A program made the position numbers and the translations under genes. Below are positions 7,881 to 16,418 of a stretch of DNA of 64,000 nucleotides, in pieces. The notes under the pieces are model-generated. The model saw nothing but the letters and a program-made list of their open reading frames with translations, searched no databases and was not told the DNA's origin. Source of the DNA: Amycolatopsis thermophila (GTDB lineage Bacteria > Actinomycetota > Actinomycetes > Mycobacteriales > Pseudonocardiaceae); assembly GCF_030814215.1 (NCBI RefSeq), contig NZ_JAUSUT010000001.1, positions 6,696,001 to 6,760,000 of the forward strand. Reading direction: 5' to 3'. Position 1 is the stretch's first letter; every line of letters starts with the position of its first letter.

Positions 7881-9994
7881 GGGAGTTGTCCCCACTGGTA
7901 GCGCAGCACGAGGTTGCCGAGGTGGTCGACGCGGCCGGTGACCCCGGCGGGAACCACGACCACCGTGGTCGGCACATCGACGATGGCCGGCCCGACGAGC
8001 TCGTGGCCCGCCCGCAGCCGTGCGTAGTCGTAGACCGGGGTCGGCACGAAGCCGATCTGCGAGTCGAGGCACACGGAGCGTTCCCCGAGCAGAGCGTCCG
8101 CCGGATCGGGGCTGTCCGCCTCCGGGACGACGGGAAGGCTGACCGGGAAGCCGAGGCCCGCCTTCGCCCGCACCCGGTAGGTGATCGCCTCCACGCCGGC
8201 CTCGCGGTAACCGGCACCGCTGCCGTTGATGCGCTCGTACTGCTCCTCGAACCGCGCGAGGATCTCGTTCCCGGTGTGCTCGGTGAACTCCGCGTCCGGG
8301 ACGGCCGTCGCGAGCTCGGTGACCTGCATCGAATAGCGCAGATCGATCTCGCGGTGCAGCGAGACGTCGTGGAACTTCACCTTCTGCGCCTCCAGCGCGC
8401 GCTGCAGATCGGCCTCCAGCTGCGCGAAGTGCGATTCGAGCACGGTGTGGTCGACGGGGAACGACGACGGATCGGACAGCTCGGCGCTCAACGCGACATC
8501 CGAAGCCGCCAGGCCGTACGCCGAGAAGGCCGACGCGACCGGACCGAGCGGCACGACGACCTCGCTCACGCCCAGGTCCTGGCAATAGCCCGCGCAGTGG
8601 GCCGGCCCGGCGCCGCCGAAGGCGTAGGCGACGAAGTCGCGGGGGTCGTAGCCGGCCTGCACCACGGCCCGGCGCAGCAGGTCGCCCGCCTGCGCGTTCT
8701 GCACCTCGTGGATGGCGATGGCGGCTTCTTCGACGGTGAGGCCGAGCGGTTCGGCGACGTGCTCGCGGATCGCTTCCCGCGCCAGGTCCAGCCGCAGCGG
8801 CTTGCGGCCACCGAGCAGGCCGCGCTCGCTCAGGATGCCCAATACCAGGTTGGCGTCGGTGTTCGTGGGCCGCGTGCCACCGTTGCCGTAGCAGGCCGGG
8901 CCGGGGACGGCTTCGGCGCTCTGCGGGCCGAGCCGCAGGTTCCCGCCCTCGTCGACGGAGGCGAGCGCGCCGCCGCCCGAACCGATGGTGTGCACGCGGA
9001 TCGTCGCCGCGTTGATCGGGAACTGGTTGACGATGGAGCCCGGCGCCATGACCGGCTCGCCGTCGACGATCAGTCCCGCGAGGAACGTCGTGCCGCCGAC
9101 GTCGGTGGTGATCACGTTGCGGTGGCCCAGTTGCCCGGCCAGGCGCATCCCGCCGACGACCCCGCCGGAAAGCACGGACCCCACGGTGGTGATGGCGTGC
9201 TCCGGAGCCCGGTCCGCGGTGATGGTGCCGCCCTCGCTCTGCATGACCAGCAGCGGCCCCTTGAGCCCGCCTGCCTCCAGGTGCTTCTGCAGCGGCAGCA
9301 GGTACGTGCGCAACCGGGGCCCCACCTGGGCGTTCATGATCGTCGTGGAGGTCCGCGCGAACTCGCGGATGCGGGGACTGACCTCCGAGGACAACGTGAC
9401 GTACATGTCCGGGGCGATCTCGTGGATCAGCTCGCGGACGCGCTGCTCGTGGGCCCCGTTCTTGAACGACCACAGCAGGCAGACCGCGATCGCCTCGACG
9501 CCCTGGTCCACCAGGGACCGCGCGACGCGGCGCACCTCGTCCTCGTCCAGCGGCACCAGGACCTTCCCGGCATGGTCGATCCGCTCGGTGACCTCCAGGG
9601 CCCGGTACTTCGGGATCAGCTGCGCGGGCTTGCGCTGGCGCAGCGTGTCCTGGATCTCGTGGGCCGACCGGCCGAGGGTGCGGCCCTCGGCGTTCATGAT
9701 GTAGATCGCGTCCCGGTGGCCCTTGGTGGCGATCAGCCCGACGTCGGCCACCTGCCCCTGGACCAGGGCGTTGATCGAAGCCGTCGTGCCGTGGGCGATG
9801 TAGTCGGTCTGCGCGAGCAGCTCGCCGACGTCGATACCCAGCTCAGCGGCGAGGTCCTCGATCGCGCGCATGACACCGGCCTCGCGGTTCGGCGGGGTCG
9901 TCGGCGTCTTGGCCGACACGATCCGGCCGGCGCCGTCGGAGGCGACCGCGTCGGTGAACGTGCCGCCCACGTCGATGCCCAGTGCGTATGGCAT
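7877..9994 (-). CDS. hyuA: Hydantoinase A/oxoprolinase-type subunit
   Basis: 705 residues. The ATG at 9994 is chosen because AGGAG stands seven bases before it and the protein then begins with the family N-terminus MPYALGIDVGGTFTDAV, the ATP-binding actin-like motif. Other hallmarks are DYIAHGTTASINALVQG near residue 65, GPRLRTYLLPL, VMQSEGGTI, TTDVGGTTFLAGL and TIGSGGGALASVDEGG. The C-terminal part (YAFGGAGPAHC) matches the HyuA/AcxA type. HyuA and HyuB form one enzyme; translation is coupled through the overlap with hyuB. It is the fifth gene of the operon that starts at 14378. Confidence 0.9.
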   Translation of the reverse strand: MPYALGIDVGGTFTDAVASDGAGRIVSAKTPTTPPNREAGVMRAIEDLAAELGIDVGELLAQTDYIAHGTTASINALVQGQVADVGLIATKGHRDAIYIMNAEGRTLGRSAHEIQDTLRQRKPAQLIPKYRALEVTERIDHAGKVLVPLDEDEVRRVARSLVDQGVEAIAVCLLWSFKNGAHEQRVRELIHEIAPDMYVTLSSEVSPRIREFARTSTTIMNAQVGPRLRTYLLPLQKHLEAGGLKGPLLVMQSEGGTITADRAPEHAITTVGSVLSGGVVGGMRLAGQLGHRNVITTDVGGTTFLAGLIVDGEPVMAPGSIVNQFPINAATIRVHTIGSGGGALASVDEGGNLRLGPQSAEAVPGPACYGNGGTRPTNTDANLVLGILSERGLLGGRKPLRLDLAREAIREHVAEPLGLTVEEAAIAIHEVQNAQAGDLLRRAVVQAGYDPRDFVAYAFGGAGPAHCAGYCQDLGVSEVVVPLGPVASAFSAYGLAASDVALSAELSDPSSFPVDHTVLESHFAQLEADLQRALEAQKVKFHDVSLHREIDLRYSMQVTELATAVPDAEFTEHTGNEILARFEEQYERINGSGAGYREAGVEAITYRVRAKAGLGFPVSLPVVPEADSPDPADALLGERSVCLDSQIGFVPTPVYDYARLRAGHELVGPAIVDVPTTVVVVPAGVTGRVDHLGNLVLRYQWGQLP

Positions 9995-10013
9995 GCGTTT
10001 CTCCTGGTGGTCT

Positions 10014-11624
10014 CTACCGCTGGCGGGCCGCGACGCGCCCGGTGGCTGTGTGGAGGAGCTCCTCGGGACGGGCGTCCGCACCGCCCATCCAGGCGACGTG
10101 CTGGTCCGGGCGCACGAGCAGCAGCTCGGCGGGGTACCCGCCGGGCAGGTCGACGACGGTGAGCGGGATCCCGAGCTCGCGCGCCGCCAGCGTCCACGGC
10201 GTCACGGCGACGCCCGGATCCGTCCGCAGCAGCGTGAAGCCGGGGCCGAGGACGTCGAGCACCGGCCGGCCGTCGTCGAGCCAGACGTGCGGCAGCCGGA
10301 ACCCGGGCCGCGCGCGGTCCTGGTAGTCCCCCATCGTGATCTCGGCATGGTCTTCGCCGCCGACCACCAAGGGCGAACGCGCGTAGTGGTAGCCGAAGCT
10401 GAACCCGTCGGGGGAATACCGCCGCGGCTCGGTCTCGGCCAGCCGCCCGGCGAACTCCGCCCGCGCCCGCTCGCCGTCCGGGCCGGGCAGGTGGATGTCC
10501 GGCGAGACGTCCGCGAACGCCGTGCGCGCCTGGGAGCCCACGGCGGCGGCGAATTGCTCACCGACCGGCTTGCGCTCCAGCTCGTACGCGTCCAGCAGCT
10601 CCGGCGGAGCCCAGCCGTGGTGCACGGCGGCCAGCATCCAGCTGAGCGTCGCCGCGTCCTGGATACCGGCGTTCATGCCGAACCCCCCGACCGGGATCCA
10701 GATGTGGGCGGCGTCGCCGGCCAGGAACACCCGCCCCGCGCGGTACCGCTGGGCGACGAGCCGGCGACCGGTCCAGCGCACCACGCCGAGCACCTCGTGC
10801 TCGACGGGCTGTCCCACGGACTCCCGCAGCAGCTGTTCCGGGTCCTCGCCCTCGGTGTCGTGGTCCGGGGCGAAGGCGACGTGGTTGAGCCACAGTGATT
10901 CCCCGTCGATAGCGATCAACGACGCGATCCGGCGGCCGTAGGTCCAGTAGGTCCAGGCCCGGTCCCCCGCGGTCAGCCGCCCCAGCTCCGGCGAGCGGAC
11001 GAAGGTCGACACGAACCGCTGGATCGCGTCGACGCCTTCGTACCGGATGCCCAGCTGACGGCGGACGGTGCTGTGGGCGCCGTCGCAGCCGACCACGTAG
11101 GCGCAGTGCACGGTGCGACGCACCCCGGCGGTCTCCACGACGGCCTCGACGTGGTCGTCGTGCTGCCGCAGTTCGACCAGCCGGGTACCGCGCTCGAGCG
11201 TCAGCCCGGGCAGCCGGCTCGCGTGCCGCTCCAGAACGGGCTCGAGGTAGAGCTGCGAGATCCGGTGCTGCGGCTCCGGCGTCGGCCAGGTCTCCTTGCC
11301 CGCACCGGCCAGCACGTCGCCGGCCGACGGGAGGTCGATGCGGAAGATCTCCTCGCCCGTCAACGTCGTCCGGTAGTGGATCGACGTCGGGTAGTCCTCG
11401 GGCAGCCCGGCTCGGCGGATCTCGTCGGCCAGCCCGAGCCGCCGGAAGATCTCCATCGACCGCGCCGACGTGGTGTTGCACCGCGGGTTGACGCCCCGCT
11501 CTTCGGTGGCCTCCACGACGTGACAGGCCACGCCGCGCCGGGCCAGGTCGATGGCCAGGGTCAGGCCGGCGGGGCCGGCGCCGACGACCAGGACCCCGGT
11601 CCGGTCTTCAGTGTGCTGTGTCAT
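10014..11624 (-). CDS. FAD-dependent aromatic monooxygenase (PheA/TfdB/MhpA type)
   Basis: 536-residue flavoprotein hydroxylase. The N-terminal dinucleotide fold is VLVVGAGPAGLTLAIDLARRG (about residues 11-31), followed by the DG motif VVGCDGAHSTVRRQLG near 167 and the GD motif VFLAGDAAHIWIPVGGFGMN near 292. The C-terminal thioredoxin-like domain ends in a Val/Leu-rich sheet (VLLRPDQHVAWM-like). These enzymes add one oxygen atom to phenolic or N-heteroaromatic rings using NAD(P)H. Next to an alpha/beta hydrolase whose gene overlaps its start by 4 bp, and in the same regulon as an extradiol dioxygenase, it probably makes the ring-cleavage substrate. Confidence 0.9.
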   Translation of the reverse strand: MTQHTEDRTGVLVVGAGPAGLTLAIDLARRGVACHVVEATEERGVNPRCNTTSARSMEIFRRLGLADEIRRAGLPEDYPTSIHYRTTLTGEEIFRIDLPSAGDVLAGAGKETWPTPEPQHRISQLYLEPVLERHASRLPGLTLERGTRLVELRQHDDHVEAVVETAGVRRTVHCAYVVGCDGAHSTVRRQLGIRYEGVDAIQRFVSTFVRSPELGRLTAGDRAWTYWTYGRRIASLIAIDGESLWLNHVAFAPDHDTEGEDPEQLLRESVGQPVEHEVLGVVRWTGRRLVAQRYRAGRVFLAGDAAHIWIPVGGFGMNAGIQDAATLSWMLAAVHHGWAPPELLDAYELERKPVGEQFAAAVGSQARTAFADVSPDIHLPGPDGERARAEFAGRLAETEPRRYSPDGFSFGYHYARSPLVVGGEDHAEITMGDYQDRARPGFRLPHVWLDDGRPVLDVLGPGFTLLRTDPGVAVTPWTLAARELGIPLTVVDLPGGYPAELLLVRPDQHVAWMGGADARPEELLHTATGRVAARQR

Positions 11625-12373
11625 GCGTTCAGGAACTCCTCCACCAGGCTGCAGAACTCATCCGGCCGGTCGACGTGGATCCAGTGCCCGGCCCCCGCCA
11701 CCACCTGCAGGCGACCGTGTGGCAGGGCGTCGACGAGGCGCTGGGAAACCTCCACCGGCGAGACCCGGTCGCGCTCCCCGTGCAGCGCGAGGACCGGGTT
11801 GGCGATCTTGGTGAGATCGACCGGCGGGGGGCCGCCGGCGCCGTCGGCGAACATCGACCGGAAGGCCGGCTCGGCGCCGGGGCGAAGGGCTTGCCGCAGC
11901 CGCAGCCCGGTGAGCTCGTCGAGCAGTTCTTCGTGGACGCTCTCGTCCGCGACCAGCCGGCCGAGGGTGGCCCGCATGGACTTCCTGGTCGGGTTGTCGT
12001 AGAAGGGAACCGCCGGAGGCGGCGGCCCGGTCCCGGCTCCCCCCATGACGACCGCGCGGTCGACCCGGTCGGGCGCCACCGACAGCAACGCCAGTGCCGC
12101 GGCTCCGCCCGCCGCCGAGTTGCCGACGACGTGCACGCGGTCCAGCCCGTGCTGGTCGAGGAGGTCCACGACCTGCCCGGCCCGCGCCAGAGCCCACGCC
12201 TGCGGCCCCTTGAGCCCGCCCGTCCCGGCGATCTGCGAGCCGAACCCGAGCAGATCCGGCGCCAGACAGCGGAACCCGCCGGCGAACCTGGGGCGCACGC
12301 TCGCCCAGTTGCTCGCGGCATCCACGCCTGGCCCACCGCCGTGGAGCAGCACGAGATCTGATGTGGCCGGCAC
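11621..12373 (-). CDS. Alpha/beta hydrolase (MhpC/BphD-like)
   Basis: 250 residues. The oxyanion segment LLHGGGPGVDAASNW is at about residues 8-22. The nucleophile elbow is VVGNSAAGGAA near 83-93, with Ser in GNSAAG. An acid is in the LALHGERDRVSP strand, and the catalytic His is in GAGHWIHVDRP near 228. This is the typical C-C bond hydrolase architecture for meta-cleavage products, although esters or amides are also possible substrates. The gene lies directly between the cysteine hydrolase and the FAD monooxygenase in one minus-strand operon. Confidence 0.86.
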   Translation of the reverse strand: MPATSDLVLLHGGGPGVDAASNWASVRPRFAGGFRCLAPDLLGFGSQIAGTGGLKGPQAWALARAGQVVDLLDQHGLDRVHVVGNSAAGGAAALALLSVAPDRVDRAVVMGGAGTGPPPPAVPFYDNPTRKSMRATLGRLVADESVHEELLDELTGLRLRQALRPGAEPAFRSMFADGAGGPPPVDLTKIANPVLALHGERDRVSPVEVSQRLVDALPHGRLQVVAGAGHWIHVDRPDEFCSLVEEFLNA

Positions 12374-12411
12374 CTACCGCCTCCTCGCTGGATGGTACGT
12401 CGGGCCGCTCG

Positions 12412-13038
12412 TCACGACAGCCGCGCCAGGAACTCGCCGGTGGCGATCAGCTGCGAGGAGGTCAGCGCCATCACCCGCAACGCGGCCAGGTGCATCTCCG
12501 CGGCCGGCATCGGGCCGGCCCCGAGGTCCGGGTAGTCACAGGACGCGCACGCATCCGAGACCACCACGGAGCGGAACCCGCGTTCCAGTGCCCCGCGGGC
12601 CGTGCCGAGCACGCAGCATTCGGTCGTCATCCCGGTGAGGACCACCGTCTCCACGCCGAGCCCACGCAGGATGAGCTCCAGGTCCGTGGCGTAGAAGGCG
12701 TTGTAGCGGTGCTTCTTGATCACCGGTTCCCCGGGAAGCGGGGTGAGTCCGGGATGGATCTCCGCCCCGCGCTCTCCGTCGACCAGCGCCTCCCCCGCCG
12801 CCACCGGCGGGTACAGCTCGCGATGGACGCCCATGTCGGCCCCGCCGGGACGGTGGACGTGCGCGGCGTGGAGGACCGGCATCTTCCGGCTGCGCGCGGC
12901 GCCGAGCACCTTCTGGATCGCGGGGACCACGCGCCGCCCTTCGGGGAACTCCAGCGGTGCGCCCTCCTCGACGAAGTCGTTCTGCATGTCGATGACCAGC
13001 ACCGCGGTGCGGTCCACGTCGATCACCGGGCTGCTCAT
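12412..13038 (-). CDS. Isochorismatase-like cysteine hydrolase
   Basis: 208 residues from the ATG at 13038; this start overlaps the MFS stop. Motifs of the family: VLVIDMQNDFVEEG (catalytic Asp, residues about 13-26), KKHRYNAFYATDLELIL (catalytic Lys), and TGMTTECCVLGTARGA with the nucleophilic Cys after Glu. Members include N-carbamoylsarcosine amidase, maleamate amidase and ureidoacrylate hydrolase, so an amide or carbamoyl substrate is most likely. Together with HyuA/HyuB this suggests that the degraded compound contains a C-N bond; that is inference. Confidence 0.87.
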   Translation of the reverse strand: MSSPVIDVDRTAVLVIDMQNDFVEEGAPLEFPEGRRVVPAIQKVLGAARSRKMPVLHAAHVHRPGGADMGVHRELYPPVAAGEALVDGERGAEIHPGLTPLPGEPVIKKHRYNAFYATDLELILRGLGVETVVLTGMTTECCVLGTARGALERGFRSVVVSDACASCDYPDLGAGPMPAAEMHLAALRVMALTSSQLIATGEFLARLS

Positions 13039-14378
13039 GCTTCCGCCACCGCACTTTCGACAGGCTGGTTCGTGGCATTCCGGGACGCACGCCCGAACCG
13101 GATGAGCAGGATCGTCACGAGCGCACCGATCACGCCCGGGATCGCGAAGGCCCGGAACATCGACCCGGGGGCCCAGCCGGCCTGCAGCAGGAAGCCGGCG
13201 ATCAGCGGCGCCAGGACGGCGCCGAGCCTGCTCACCGCGACGGCCAGGCCGAGAGCCGTCGCGCGGGCTTCGGCCGGGTACAGGCTCGGGATGATGACGG
13301 TCATCCCGGAGACCGTGCCGTTGAGGAACAGCCCGACGAGCACCGCCACGACCAGCGCGGTGGCCAGCGTGCCGAGGGAAACGGAGAACAGGATGAGAGC
13401 GAGGGCGCCGACGCCGAAGTAGGCGGCGGTCAGCCGCCGGGTCCCGGCGCGGGCGGCCAGCAGTCCGAACAGGACCGCGCCGGTGACCCCGCCGAGACTG
13501 AACAGAACGCCCCCGCTGATGCCCTGCTGGTTGGACATCCCCGCCTTCAACAGCAAGCTCGGCGTCCACGAGCTGGCGAAGTAGAACATGAGCTGCGCCG
13601 CGATGAAGGCCACCCAGACGAGAAGGGTCCGGACGGCGTTGCTCCCGCGGAACAGCGCGTCGAGGGCGACCTTCCGCGACGCCGGCGGCGCCGCGGGCAG
13701 GTCCGCGACCGGAGCACGGCCCATCGAGCCGAGGATCCGGTTGAGCTTGTCCAGCGCCTGGCGCGGCCGGCGGGCGACGAGGTAGTCCATCGACTCGGGC
13801 AAGTAGCGCAGCGCGACGGTGAAGAGGATCGCCGTGACGACGCAGCCGAACACGAAGACCGATCGCCAGCCGAACGCACCCAGCAGAGCGCTCGAGGCGA
13901 TCCCGGCGATGACCGAGCCCAGGCCGTAGCCGGTGGTGATCAACGCGACCACGAGCCCCCTGCGCCGGTGGTTCGCGTACTCGGAGGTGAGCACCGGCAG
14001 GCTGGCCGCCATCGCACCCACCGCCGCGCCGGTCACGAGCCGGCAGGCCAGCAGCTGGCCGAAGTCCTGCGAGACGGCGGCGGCGAGCATGCCCAGCGCG
14101 GCCAGGGCGAGGCACCCGAGGGTGAGCCGCCGGCGTCCGACGCGGTCGGCCAGCGGGGCGAGGACGAGCCCGCCGATGGCCATCCCGGCCAGCCCGCCGC
14201 TGAGCAGCACGCCGACCGCCGACGGGGACAGGCTCCACTCACGGGTGATCGCCGGCCCGACGTAGGACGTGACCAGAAGGTCGAACCCGTCGATCAGGTT
14301 GATCACGAGGCACAGGGCGACCGCTCTCACCTGGGCGCGGCTCATCGGTGAATTCTTCACCTGTTCGAGGACGTTCAA
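13035..14378 (-). CDS. MFS transporter, aromatic acid:H+ symporter (AAHS) type
   Basis: About 447 residues, 12 membrane spans. The TTG at 14378 is preferred: AGG lies six bases before it and the protein then starts LNVLEQVKNSPMSRAQ, the short leader typical of AAHS importers, whereas the longer frame adds unrelated sequence. Family signatures are LVINLIDGFDLLVTSY in span 1 (Asp needed for substrate binding), LADRVGRRRLTLGCL in the 2-3 loop, and YLPESMDYLV. It is the first gene of the catabolic operon and probably imports the growth substrate. Confidence 0.88.
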   Translation of the reverse strand: MNVLEQVKNSPMSRAQVRAVALCLVINLIDGFDLLVTSYVGPAITREWSLSPSAVGVLLSGGLAGMAIGGLVLAPLADRVGRRRLTLGCLALAALGMLAAAVSQDFGQLLACRLVTGAAVGAMAASLPVLTSEYANHRRRGLVVALITTGYGLGSVIAGIASSALLGAFGWRSVFVFGCVVTAILFTVALRYLPESMDYLVARRPRQALDKLNRILGSMGRAPVADLPAAPPASRKVALDALFRGSNAVRTLLVWVAFIAAQLMFYFASSWTPSLLLKAGMSNQQGISGGVLFSLGGVTGAVLFGLLAARAGTRRLTAAYFGVGALALILFSVSLGTLATALVVAVLVGLFLNGTVSGMTVIIPSLYPAEARATALGLAVAVSRLGAVLAPLIAGFLLQAGWAPGSMFRAFAIPGVIGALVTILLIRFGRASRNATNQPVESAVAEA

Positions 14379-14473
14379 GGGAAACCTCGCTTCGTTGCGG
14401 CGGTCAGGCAGCCCCCCGAGAGGGCCCTGGGGACACCGCTGGAAGCGCGCGGGAGCCGGGACCCATCCTGTTC

Positions 14474-14497
14474 TGTATGTAGCGCTCACTCTACAAC
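14474..14497 (-). promoter_or_regulatory. Operator shared with the meta-cleavage operon (copy 1)
   Basis: The 24-bp sequence TGTATGTAGCGCTCACT-C-TACAAC differs at one base from the copy at 18840-18863. It lies about 100 bp upstream of the MFS start and overlaps a -10 like TAGAGT on the minus strand (14493-14488). The neighbouring TetR at 18927-19571 is the probable ligand. Confidence 0.65.
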
Positions 14498-14773
14498 ATC
14501 GAAAAACCGTTGGCTACCGCTCAGGGGAACCCGCGGCTCCCCGGGTGCCGCCGCCGAGGCGTTCAACGCAGACGATCCACAGTGGCCGGAGCGGGTGGGT
14601 CCGGACCTCGTGACTCCGCCGTGCTCACTCGGGTTGGATCCACGAGCCGGGCGTCCACGCCGAAACCCGGCGCGCGTCTCTTATGGAACGCTCAACACAG
14701 CCGGTACGTCTCGTGCCGCCGGCGGAAAGCCTCGGGTGGGCGCAGATCCGCAGCGTGATCGTGCGCACTGCCG
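14498..14773. other. Intergenic region without a supportable gene
   Basis: The 276 bases between the catabolic operon promoter and the TetR remnant carry no open frame with a plausible start and ribosome site on either strand. No repeat or hairpin stands out. Confidence 0.5.
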
Positions 14774-14899
14774 TCACTGGCTTCGAGGAGCGGCCAGATC
14801 GGCGGCCGCGGTCTCGGTCAGCCCCGACACGAGCATGCCGAGCAGGTCGTCCCTGCCCTTGATGTAGTGGTAGCGCGAGGGGCGCTCAACCCGCCGCTA
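14774..14899 (-). pseudogene. Fragment of a TetR family regulator
   Basis: Reading the minus strand toward the stop at 14774 gives RRVERPSRYHYIKGRDDLLG followed by MLVSGLTETAAADL. This resembles the end of the TetR recognition helix and the first connecting helix (the usual pattern is YxHFxSKddLl). A stop codon lies directly upstream and the rest of the gene is absent. The remnant abuts the 3' end of the WYL regulator gene at 14897-14899, so a deletion or recombination joint probably lies here. Confidence 0.5.
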
Positions 14900-15916
14900 C
14901 GCGCCGCGTCCTGGGCCTGCCCGAGGCGAACTTCGCCGGGCCGACTGCGTGAGCCGGCCGGCGAGTGCCAGGACGAGGTCACGGAGCTCGTCGGGTCGTT
15001 CGATGACGAACGGCAGGTCCAGCGACGCGAGCACGCCGGGCAGCCAGTCGAGCCGTTCCACCCGCAGTTCGACCCGGGACCAGTGATCGGTGTCGGAGTC
15101 GGCGCCGCTCACCGGCGGCGACTCCGCCACGATCGCGACGCCGGCGGGAAGCCGCGCGCGGATCTGCTCGGCAGTCCCCTGGATCCGCAGAGTCACCTCG
15201 TGGCGGTAGGGAACGGTGGCGAGTCCCGTCAGGACGCGCTCCGCGGGGTCGAGCCCTCCCGGCGGGTCGAACGAGCCGGGCAGGGGCCGCGCGCCGGCGA
15301 TGCGATCCAGCCGGAACGTCCGGTCTTCGCCGATCGCGGGATCGGTGCCCGTCACGTACCACCTGCCCGAGTGGGCGACGAGCCCGTACGGGTGCAGGGT
15401 GCGTTCGCTGCGCCGGCCGTCGGCGGCGGTGTACCGGATCGAGACCGGCCGGTGGTGGCTCACCGCGTCGGCGATCGCGAGCAGGACCGCGGCCTCCGGG
15501 GCGATCGGCTCACCGGCTGGAGCCGTGAAGGCGATGGAGCCGAGCACGGCGTCGAGCCGGCGGCCGAGCCGCTCGGGCAGCACCCGCCGGATCTTGGCCG
15601 CCGCCGTCTCGCTCGCCGTGCCGGTGGCGGTCATCATGCCGGCCCGGCGCCCGGCGATCAGGCCGAGCAGCACGGCGAGTGCTTCGTCGTCGCTCAACAT
15701 GAGCGGCGGCATGCGGTAACCGGAGGCGAGCCGGTAGCCGCCGTAGCGACCGCGCACCGACTCCACGGGCACGTCGAGGTCGACGAGGTGGTCGACGTAC
15801 CGCCGCACCGTGCGCTCGTCCACACCGAGCCGGCCGGCGAGTTCGGCCACCGTCCGGGTGCCCCCCGACTGCAGGAGCTCCAGCAGGGTGAGCACGCGAG
15901 CGATGGGGCGGGACAT
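14897..15916 (-). CDS. YafY-type helix-turn-helix/WYL domain transcriptional regulator
   Basis: 339 residues. The N-terminal HTH_11 reads RVLTLLELLQSGGTRTVAEL and VDERTVRRYVDHL (residues 6-45). The WYL domain spans about 140-220, with YGLVAHSGRWYVTG and TFRLDRIAGARPL. A C-terminal WCX-like extension follows. The last ~15 residues (after AGRLTQ) are Arg/Ser/Pro-rich and unlike the family, consistent with the joint seen just downstream. It is divergent from the VOC gene at 16008 and an inverted repeat lies between them, so it probably controls that gene and itself. The ligand is unknown. Confidence 0.87.
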   Translation of the reverse strand: MSRPIARVLTLLELLQSGGTRTVAELAGRLGVDERTVRRYVDHLVDLDVPVESVRGRYGGYRLASGYRMPPLMLSDDEALAVLLGLIAGRRAGMMTATGTASETAAAKIRRVLPERLGRRLDAVLGSIAFTAPAGEPIAPEAAVLLAIADAVSHHRPVSIRYTAADGRRSERTLHPYGLVAHSGRWYVTGTDPAIGEDRTFRLDRIAGARPLPGSFDPPGGLDPAERVLTGLATVPYRHEVTLRIQGTAEQIRARLPAGVAIVAESPPVSGADSDTDHWSRVELRVERLDWLPGVLASLDLPFVIERPDELRDLVLALAGRLTQSARRSSPRAGPGRGA

Positions 15917-15936
15917 GCCCGGAAGTCTGCCACCTG

Positions 15937-15959
15937 TACCGGGCGGGTTCTGCCCGGTA
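15937..15959. promoter_or_regulatory. Inverted-repeat operator between the WYL regulator and the VOC gene
   Basis: Perfect 8-bp arms TACCGGGC and GCCCGGTA are separated by 7 bp, 21 bp upstream of the regulator start and about 50 bp upstream of the VOC start. This is the expected position for control of both divergent genes. Confidence 0.6.
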
Positions 15960-16007
15960 TTCGTCCTAGCGTGCGGTCAGCAGCACCGACCGACCAGGAG
16001 TGAACCC

Positions 16008-16418
16008 ATGGACTTCGTCTCGATCCGCATCATCACCGGCGACGTCGCCCGCCTCGTCGACTTCTACGAGCGCGCCACCGCGGTGCGGGCGAACTGGGCC
16101 AACGAGGACTTCGCCGAGCTCAGGACGGCCTCGGCCACCCTCGCGATCGCCGGCACCCGCACCGTTCCCCTGTTCGCGCCCGGCTCCGCCCACCCGGCCG
16201 CCAACCGCAGCGTCATCATCGAGTTCCAGGTCGACGACGTGGACCGCGTGCACCAGAACCTGACCGGCTTCGTGACGGACGTCCTCAACGAACCCACCAC
16301 GATGCCCTGGGGCAACCGCGCACTCCTGTTCCGCGACCCCGACGGCAACCTGGTCAACTTCTTCACCCCGGTCACGAAGCGCCCCAGCCCCCGTCGAGGA
16401 CCAGTTCGGTCCCGGTGA
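16008..16418 (+). CDS. VOC/glyoxalase superfamily protein
   Basis: 136 residues from the ATG at 16008, with CAGGAG seven bases upstream. It contains one betaalphabetabetabeta pair typical of the vicinal-oxygen-chelate fold: an N-terminal strand (VSIRIITGDVARLVDFYERA), a central RSVIIEFQVDDVDRVHQNL and the terminal FRDPDGNLVNFFTP. Such small proteins include antibiotic-binding, glyoxalase-like and lyase-type members; which one this is cannot be read. The last 47 bp overlap the 3' end of the convergent SDR gene. Probably controlled by the divergent WYL regulator. Confidence 0.82.
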   Translation: MDFVSIRIITGDVARLVDFYERATAVRANWANEDFAELRTASATLAIAGTRTVPLFAPGSAHPAANRSVIIEFQVDDVDRVHQNLTGFVTDVLNEPTTMPWGNRALLFRDPDGNLVNFFTPVTKRPSPRRGPVRSR

